From Scleroderma bovista (lineage: Eukaryota; Basidiomycota; Agaricomycetes; Boletales; Sclerodermataceae), in assembly GCA_037178675.1 (NCBI GenBank), contig JAYMGJ010000560.1, positions 1 to 22,363 on the forward strand: 22,363 bases of DNA, written 5' to 3'. Below are positions 16,897 through 22,363 of the stretch, piece after piece. The notes beneath the pieces are model-generated. The model was not told the origin of the DNA, ran no database searches, and saw only the letters and a list, made by a program, of their open reading frames with translations. The stretch's first letter is position 1, and every line of letters starts with the position of its first letter. Made by a program: the position numbers and the translations under genes.

Positions 16897-19800
16897 AAGT
16901 CTTCTTTGGACTTAGCTGTACGTATACTGGACTATAGACTTTCTCGTGCTACTACTCCTGCAGTGCAGGAAATATTTAAATACCGCATTGCTTTGCTATG
17001 TACAAAAATAGCGAAAACCCACAAAAAAGTGTCTTCTGTAGTTTCTCCTGTCTCGGTTTCTCCTTCTCACTTTTCTGTTTTGTCGGTCGATACTATGGAC
17101 TGTGATTCAGACTGTACTGTACCTTCTAAGGGGGTCCCTGCAAAGGGCTCGGCGCCGGAAGTAAAATTGAGCGTGCTTAATTCCCGATCAAATAAAAAAG
17201 TTTCTTCTCCTTCTTTGGCATCTAAGGAACCGGAAAGTCCTGCCGGCAACTCGGAAGTTTTTATGGACTTACGAAGGTCCTTCACAATGGAACGTGAAGT
17301 GACGGTACCGGTCTGCATCTGCGGACCGCTTAATACTATAAAGGTAGATGCTCTGCTAGACAGTGGTGCTACTGGTTGTTTTGTTGACAAGAGCTGGGCT
17401 CTTGATCGACGGCTTCAGTTATCTAAGCTGGTGAAACCCGTCCCTGTGCTTAATGTAGATGGCACTAGGAATCAGGACGGTGACATCACACATTATGTAT
17501 TGTTAACAGTCGGTATTGGAAAACATGCTGAAAAGCTGTGGTGTGCCGTCACATGCCTTGGAAAAGTGCCACTTATCCTTGGCCACACCTGGCTTCAGAA
17601 GCACAACCCTGATATAGATTGGGTAACCGGCAAAGTTAATTTAACTAAGTGTCCTCCAGAGTGCAAGTCACTTTTGGAAACACGCTTTGCTAAGTTATTA
17701 CGAGAAAATGAATCTCAGGAAACTTGGGTGCAAGCTTTAAAAGCTCACGAATCAAAGGTCACTATCGATGAGTCGACCCTAGAGGAAGCTCAGAAGCAGG
17801 TGCCTAAAGAGTACTGGGAGTTCTTAGACGTATTTAGTAAAAAGTCATCAGAGCACATGCCACTAAGAAAACCTTGGGATCATGGAATTGATCTAAAAGA
17901 AGACTTCCCGCCCAAAAAGGGAAGACTTATCCCACTCTCTGTTGATGAACAAAAAGAAGTTGAATCGTTCCTTAATGATCAACTCACTAAAGGATATATT
18001 CGGCCTTCTATTAGTCAACAGACGTCACCGGTCTTCTTTATCCCGAAAAAGGACGGCAAGAAGCGCATGGTACAGGATTACCGCTATGTAAACGACTGGA
18101 CGATTAAGAATAACTATCCGCTGCCGCTTATTTCTCAGCTTGTTGACAAGCTTAAGGGTTGTAAACTCTTCACGAAGATGGATCTTCGTTGGGGTTACAA
18201 CAATGTGAGAATCCGCGAAGGTGATGAATGGAAAGCTGCATTTGTAACGCACAAAGGGGCTTTCGAGCCATTAGTTATGTATTTTGGTCTCTGTAATTCA
18301 CCCGCAACATTCCAGAAGATGATGAATGAGATCTTCCACGATATGTTGGATGTCTGCGTGGTGTATATCAACGACCTTATGATATTCATGGATACAGACA
18401 ATCAGGAAAAGCATGATAGAATTGTGCTGGAAGTTTTGAAACGTTTACGCGACAATGACTTGTTCGTCAAACCAGAGAAGTGTCGCTTCAGAGTCACTGA
18501 AGTCGACTTCCTCGGTATGATCGTGTCACGTGAAGGAATCAAAATGGACCCTGAGAAAGTTAATGCTATTTTGAAGTGGCCTGAGCCAACGAACGTAAAA
18601 CAGGTTCGCGCGTTCCTAGGTCTCGGCAATTTCTATAGATGCTTCATTAAAGATTATGCAATCATGGCTAGGCCCATGACAGACCTTACGTGTAAAGATA
18701 CGGTATTTAACTTTGGAGAAAAGGAACGTGCTGCGTTTGAAGCTTTGAAAGCTGCCTTTACTCGTGCCCCGGTACTTCAGTATCCCGACCAGGACCGCGA
18801 ATTCCGCCTTGAAACCGATGCATCTGAGTTCGCCGTCGGGGGAGTGATATCCATGAAGTGCGAAGACGGCGAATTCAGACCCGTCGCGTACATGTCACAT
18901 TCCATGACACCTCCAGAACGAAATTATCCTATTCACGATAAAGAGATGCTGGCCATCATAAAAGCAACTGAGGCCTGGCGCCATTATCTCGAGGCCACTC
19001 CTTATGCCTTTGAGATCTACACGGACCACCATAATTTAACGTACTTTACCAAGTCACAGAACCTGTCTAAGCGACAAGCGCGCTGGCAGATGTGGATGAT
19101 GCGGTTTAACTATTCACTTATCTATAGGAAAGGAACCCAGATGCACGTTGCAGATCCGCTTAGCAGGCGATCGGACCATTACGTATCCAGTTTCGATGAC
19201 AATAAGGACCAGGTCCTGTTAAACCCGGTATCTATTAAACTGATCGACATCACTGGTCAGTCTTACGAAGAGCAACAGTCGCTCATTACAAACTTTCACG
19301 ATACTCCTGTTGCTGGTCATAAAGGAGTAAAAGCTACGTATAACGCGCTCAGGAAGCATTATTCTTGGAAAGGGATGAAAGAGCAGATTCAAACCTACGT
19401 AAAGCACTGTCAAAAGTGCCAACAGTCCAAGGTGTCAAATCAAAAGACTTCTGGAAGTCTTGTTCCTCTCCCTACCCCTAGCGGCCCGTGGCTTGACATC
19501 ACTGTGGACTTTACCGAGATGCCGGAATCCCTCGGGTATAATTATATATTAGTCGTGGTTGATCGGTTCTCCAAGGAGGTCGTGTTTGTGCCTTGCACTA
19601 AAGAGGAAACCGCCTTGTCAACCGCTGAGTTATTTAGAGACCATGTCTGGTGTCAGCATGGACTCCCATCTTCCGTTGTGTCAGACCGCGGATCGGTCTT
19701 TGCAAGCAACTTCCTGGGGGAGTTGTATAGACTCTTAGGCATTAAAAGGAAAATGTCTACGGTGTTTCACCCTCAAACCGATGGTCAAACGGAGCGGTTG

Positions 19801-20637
19801 AACCGCGAAATTAATCAGTATCTCCGAACCTACGTAAACGATCGTCAAAGCAAATGGGCCAAGTGGATCAAGATTGCCCAGTTCGTTTGGAACAACACGG
19901 TTTTGGAGGTAACCACTGATTCACCATTCAGAATTACCCGGAGTTATTCCCCTCGTATGGGTGTTGAGCCGGTGGACACAGTAGCCCTGGTGGCTAAGGA
20001 CTTTGCCGCCATATTTAATAAAGTCGTTGAGTCTTCCGAGAAGGCAAAACGTAATATGAAGCTTCAAGCGGATAAGCACAGAAATCCCGCCCCGGACTAT
20101 GTTGTAGGCCAACAAGTTTGGCTTTCTACGGACAACCTTCGTATGCTAAATCGTGCTTCTAAGAAGCTTATGGAGAAGTGGATCGGACCCTATGAGGTCA
20201 CTCACGTAACCCTGAATGCGGTCGAGCTTAAGCTCCCGAAAACTCTTTGGATTCACCCGGTTGTGAATGTTTCACGAGTAAAACCTTATTTAGGTCCTCT
20301 TCCCGGTCAGCCCGTGTCTCGGCCCAGTCCAATACATGTTTCTGAGGAACGCGATGAAGAATATGAGGTGGACTATATCGTGGCTTCTCATATTTATAAG
20401 AGGCAACTCCAGTATTTGGTACACTGGAAAGGATACGAAGAACATGAGAGAACATGGGAATTCTCATCAAATTTAAAGAATTCTCCTCTGGTAGTTGAGT
20501 GCTTTTACCGAGAAAACCCCTCTGCTCCTCGGAAACTTCGTATGGCCCGAGCGGACTTTGACTCGTTATTTAGTCCTATCCCCAAAAACCTCACAGCTTG
20601 TGACGCTCAGTTCTGCAGTCTGGAATCCTGCACCTGA
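16858..20637 (+). CDS. pol: Pol polyprotein: protease, RT, RNase H, integrase, chromodomain
   Basis: Read in the -1 frame after the slip at 16858, 1259 codons. No ATG starts the frame, so it is expected only as Gag-Pol. Numbering residues from codon 16906: protease LLDSGATGCFVD (D152). RT from about 350, with MDLRWGYN (D426) and an active site YIND at 487-490 (N489, AAC at 18370-18372) in place of YxDD. RNase H has TDASEFAVG (D638), EMLAI and YTDHHNL. Integrase has a zinc finger H798, H805, C835, C838 and a core D868, D927, E963 with D,D35E spacing. A chromodomain lies at about 1151-1200 (YLVHWKGYEEHERTWE). Apart from N489 all catalytic residues seen are kept and the frame has no stop. The Asp lost is one of the two metal-binding aspartates, so DNA synthesis should be abolished. 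Confidence 0.95.
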   Translation, partial: RLGSEDKSGILALKSSLDLAVRILDYRLSRATTPAVQEIFKYRIALLCTKIAKTHKKVSSVVSPVSVSPSHFSVLSVDTMDCDSDCTVPSKGVPAKGSAPEVKLSVLNSRSNKKVSSPSLASKEPESPAGNSEVFMDLRRSFTMEREVTVPVCICGPLNTIKVDALLDSGATGCFVDKSWALDRRLQLSKLVKPVPVLNVDGTRNQDGDITHYVLLTVGIGKHAEKLWCAVTCLGKVPLILGHTWLQKHNPDIDWVTGKVNLTKCPPECKSLLETRFAKLLRENESQETWVQALKAHESKVTIDESTLEEAQKQVPKEYWEFLDVFSKKSSEHMPLRKPWDHGIDLKEDFPPKKGRLIPLSVDEQKEVESFLNDQLTKGYIRPSISQQTSPVFFIPKKDGKKRMVQDYRYVNDWTIKNNYPLPLISQLVDKLKGCKLFTKMDLRWGYNNVRIREGDEWKAAFVTHKGAFEPLVMYFGLCNSPATFQKMMNEIFHDMLDVCVVYINDLMIFMDTDNQEKHDRIVLEVLKRLRDNDLFVKPEKCRFRVTEVDFLGMIVSREGIKMDPEKVNAILKWPEPTNVKQVRAFLGLGNFYRCFIKDYAIMARPMTDLTCKDTVFNFGEKERAAFEALKAAFTRAPVLQYPDQDREFRLETDASEFAVGGVISMKCEDGEFRPVAYMSHSMTPPERNYPIHDKEMLAIIKATEAWRHYLEATPYAFEIYTDHHNLTYFTKSQNLSKRQARWQMWMMRFNYSLIYRKGTQMHVADPLSRRSDHYVSSFDDNKDQVLLNPVSIKLIDITGQSYEEQQSLITNFHDTPVAGHKGVKATYNALRKHYSWKGMKEQIQTYVKHCQKCQQSKVSNQKTSGSLVPLPTPSGPWLDITVDFTEMPESLGYNYILVVVDRFSKEVVFVPCTKEETALSTAELFRDHVWCQHGLPSSVVSDRGSVFASNFLGELYRLLGIKRKMSTVFHPQTDGQTERLNREINQYLRTYVNDRQSKWAKWIKIAQFVWNNTVLEVTTDSPFRITRSYSPRMGVEPVDTVALVAKDFAAIFNKVVESSEKAKRNMKLQADKHRNPAPDYVVGQQVWLSTDNLRMLNRASKKLMEKWIGPYEVTHVTLNAVELKLPKTLWIHPVVNVSRVKPYLGPLPGQPVSRPSPIHVSEERDEEYEVDYIVASHIYKRQLQYLVHWKGYEEHERTWEFSSNLKNSPLVVECFYRENPSAPRKLRMARADFDSLFSPIPKNLTACDAQFCSLESCT

Positions 20638-20645
20638 GGGGGGAG
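20636..20645 (+). promoter_or_regulatory. Polypurine tract of the chromovirus
   Basis: GAGGGGGGAG, overlapping the pol stop codon and 3 nt before the 3' LTR; primer site for plus-strand DNA. Confidence 0.85.
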
Positions 20646-20648
20646 TAG

Positions 20649-21017
20649 TGTTACAGACCGACTTTTTATCTTATCTAATCTGCGGTTAGATAGTGTTTAT
20701 CTTATCTTAGTGTACAGCCTCTATCTTATCTACCTAGTCTAGACCTGCACCTCGTGCTGTACACGCTGCTACCCTTGACATCATTAGGCATAGCCTTAGC
20801 TCCACAGTGATGTCATTACATACCCTTCTGCCTGCACGTAGCCTCATGGATAGCCTTGCGTAGCCCTCGTGTATAGTAGTATATATACCGTGCAATCCAG
20901 CACCCAGAGGCTCCCCATTCGAGCTCATCTTGGGTCTTTGCTCTAGATACTCGCATCCTATCCCCTCAGAGTCTTAGCGTGTGGTCGGATCCTTGGTGTT
21001 TGCCTAGGGTCGTCTCA
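20649..21017 (+). repeat. 3' LTR of the chromovirus
   Basis: Same 369-bp length as the 5' LTR, with 9 substitutions and no indels. Ends GGTCGTCTCA, followed by the target duplication TCTCA. Confidence 0.95.
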
Positions 21018-21140
21018 TCTCAAGTCTATCGTTAGACTTGAAAATTCATACCTGGTCGTCTCTGTGTCTCCTGAGTCCTCTGCATATGGTCTTTTCATCC
21101 CAGAGTCCTGTCACATCCATCTCCCTCTATCATTCATCTC
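21018..21140 (+). mobile_element. TGT element copy 2, right part (truncated)
   Basis: Continues the sequence interrupted at 11623 (TCTCAAGTCTATCGTTAG...) and matches copy 1 up to CATTCATCTC at 21140, where LTR-C begins. The rest of copy 2 and the missing part of its host gene, if kept, lie beyond the window. Confidence 0.85.
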
Positions 21141-22363
21141 TGTCATATCCATACTTTTCCAGTCGCAACTCCGGTCTAACCATGGCCCGCCTGACCTCTC
21201 CTTAGGCATAGATGCAACTCCGGATCTAGTCCGGCCATCTCCAGCCCTATAGCTGCACTCCAGCTCAACTCCAGTCACTACGTCCATCTCCGCCTCAGGA
21301 CTAACCCCTGTCTTCTTACAGACAGATCTGCGGTCTAACTCCTCCGTGTCGGACCTGTACCTACCACTAGTCGCTACTCCGGTTTCAGTCCGGCCACTCC
21401 CTTAGCCTTGTCTGCAACGTAGCCCAACTCCGGCTGGTACATCCAACTCCGGCTCAGTTCTGCTCCTGCTCCTGCTCCGCTTCCTCTGTCAGGTCCACCA
21501 AAGGCTTAGGACATTTCCATGTCCAACTCCGGACCTTCCTCCGGCTACTCCGCCCTTCCTCCACTCGCACACTCCCTCCGCTCGTACACTCCCTCCGCTC
21601 GTACACTCCCTCCGCTCGTACACTCCCTCCGCTCGTACACTCCCTCCGCTCTTGCACTTCCTCCGGTTGTGCACTTCCTCCGGTCCCACTTCCTCCGGTC
21701 CTGGACATCGCTCCGGACTTAACATTAGTTAAGTCCACCTCTGACCCTTACCTGTCCTCTTCCGACCTAGTTCCCTTGTCCCTGCTTTTCCTCCGTCGTC
21801 CCTGTATCTCTAGTTCCCCGTGTCTGCTCCCGCTCCGGTTTATTTTCCTGTACCTGCTTTATTTTCCTGTCCGTGTCTGCTCTGTCCCTTGTCCCAACTA
21901 AGGTGTTTACTTGTCACCGTATATACTCACCCTAGTTCTCATTTACTATATAAACTACTATACTCCGGCCTAGTAGTTTCCTTAGATCAAATCTCGACTA
22001 AGATACTCCCCACTCTGTACTACCCATTATGCTCTCCTAATCCATCTGTTCATCTGAACTCCTGAACTCCGGCCAACTCCGGCCTCTGTCCTATCTCGTC
22101 CCCTTGGTCCTATGTCCGATCCTAGCAAGTCTCCTACTTGCACGAGGGCAAAAGCCACCTCTGTCCCAGACTCGACGCTAGACCTCTCAGGACTTATCCC
22201 ACCTCTGGGATGTCCTTTGCTCCGGACAAGCTGCGCTCAACTCCGGACCACTTTCCCGCGGTCCGGACTTACTCCGCAAAAACCCGGACTTACTCCCTGT
22301 GCTTCTCTAGTGCCCGGACTTCGTTCGTTTGACCCGGACTTGACTCTCCGCACTAACTAGCAC
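21141..22363 (+). mobile_element. LTR-C, long LTR related to LTR-B (runs to window end)
   Basis: Starts TGTCATATCC exactly where copy 2 of the TGT element breaks off. It is crowded with ACTCCGG and CCGG motifs as in LTR-B, shares the stretch ending CGTATATACTC (about 21904-21928), and has TATATAAA at 21947-21954. Near the window end GACCCGGACTTGAC resembles the LTR-B terminus. The right boundary and target duplication cannot be seen. It could be a solo LTR or a 5' LTR of an element outside the window. Confidence 0.6.
21552..21704 (+). repeat. 17-bp minisatellite, nine units
   Basis: Unit ACACTCCCTCCGCTCGT; units at 21569-21636 are four identical copies. 21637 onward and the first unit (21552-21568) are degenerate. 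It lies upstream of the LTR-C TATA box. Since 17 is not a multiple of 3, the repeated protein frames it creates are not meaningful. Confidence 0.9.

Larger units (their letters stand above)
11624..21017 (+). mobile_element. Ty3/gypsy chromovirus, near full length, with nested pogo
   Basis: Complete LTR retrotransposon with two 369-bp LTRs (11624-11992, 20649-21017), both TG..CA, and a 5-bp target duplication TCTCA (11619-11623, 21018-21022). The empty site is seen in TGT copy 1 as GGTCATCTCAAGTCTATCG. Minus the pogo insert the element is about 6.3 kb. Order: LTR, self-primer site, leader, gag, -1 frameshift, pol (protease, RT, RNase H, integrase, chromodomain), polypurine tract, LTR. The LTRs differ at 9 of 369 positions (about 2.4 percent), 7 of them transitions, so insertion is not brand new. 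An Asp to Asn change in the RT active site and a Cys to Tyr change in Gag suggest this copy cannot move by itself. Confidence 0.95.

Noticed and set aside
21454..21738. Minus-strand repetitive protein (ECTSGGSVRAEG repeats)
   Set aside because: A translation of the 17-bp minisatellite; open only because three units equal 51 bp and contain no stop.
1..22363. tRNA, rRNA, CRISPR or bacterial operon signals
   Set aside because: No cloverleaf with conserved box motifs, no rRNA core sequence, no regularly spaced repeats with unique spacers; the short introns indicate a eukaryote.

Overview
The window is a transposon-dense stretch of a filamentous basidiomycete genome, most likely an agaricomycete. 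The evidence is short introns of 42-79 bp with GT..AG ends, several Ty3/gypsy chromovirus remains, a pogo-type DNA transposon, and Cys-rich or unknown gene families that I recall (without a search) from Boletales-like genomes. No bacterial genes, rRNA, tRNA or CRISPR array was seen. Almost everything is mobile DNA or a host gene broken by mobile DNA. Layout: 1-241 is the chromodomain tail of a gypsy polyprotein. 401-3155 (minus) is a Cys-rich gene with one intron, split by a 1.72-kb repeat at 742-2462, called here the TGT element. 3180-3958 is the 3' end and LTR of a gypsy family (LTR-B); 4282-4923 is a solo LTR-B with a perfect 5-bp target duplication. 5276-7353 is an inverted TGT element lying inside a decayed gypsy gag (about 5219-7925). 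8658-9686 holds a small unknown multi-exon locus with internal duplications. 10091-10801 (minus) is the 3' part of a three-exon gene of unknown function, cut by a third TGT element at 10802. That third copy (10802-11623 plus 21018-21140) received a 9.4-kb LTR retrotransposon (11624-21017, TSD TCTCA), whose leader in turn received a 3.06-kb pogo element (12277-15332, TA duplication). 21141 to the window end is a related long LTR (LTR-C) with a 17-bp minisatellite. The 11624-21017 retrotransposon is the best-preserved system. Its two 369-bp LTRs differ at 9 positions. An 11-nt match between the leader and a point 35 nt after the LTR TATA box fits Tf1-type self-priming. Gag and Pol are separate frames joined by a textbook -1 frameshift cassette (TTTAAAA, 5-nt spacer, 11-bp stem). 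Pol carries protease, RT, RNase H, integrase and chromodomain in that order, yet the RT active site reads YIND rather than YxDD and the Gag zinc knuckle has lost a Cys, so this copy is probably dead. The least understood object is the TGT element. Three copies share a TGTCA(T/C)GCACC start and a subterminal 16-bp palindrome (imperfect in one copy). They also share a short open frame whose substitutions between copies fall mainly on third codon positions, which suggests it was once a selected protein. All three copies sit antisense inside coding sequence.
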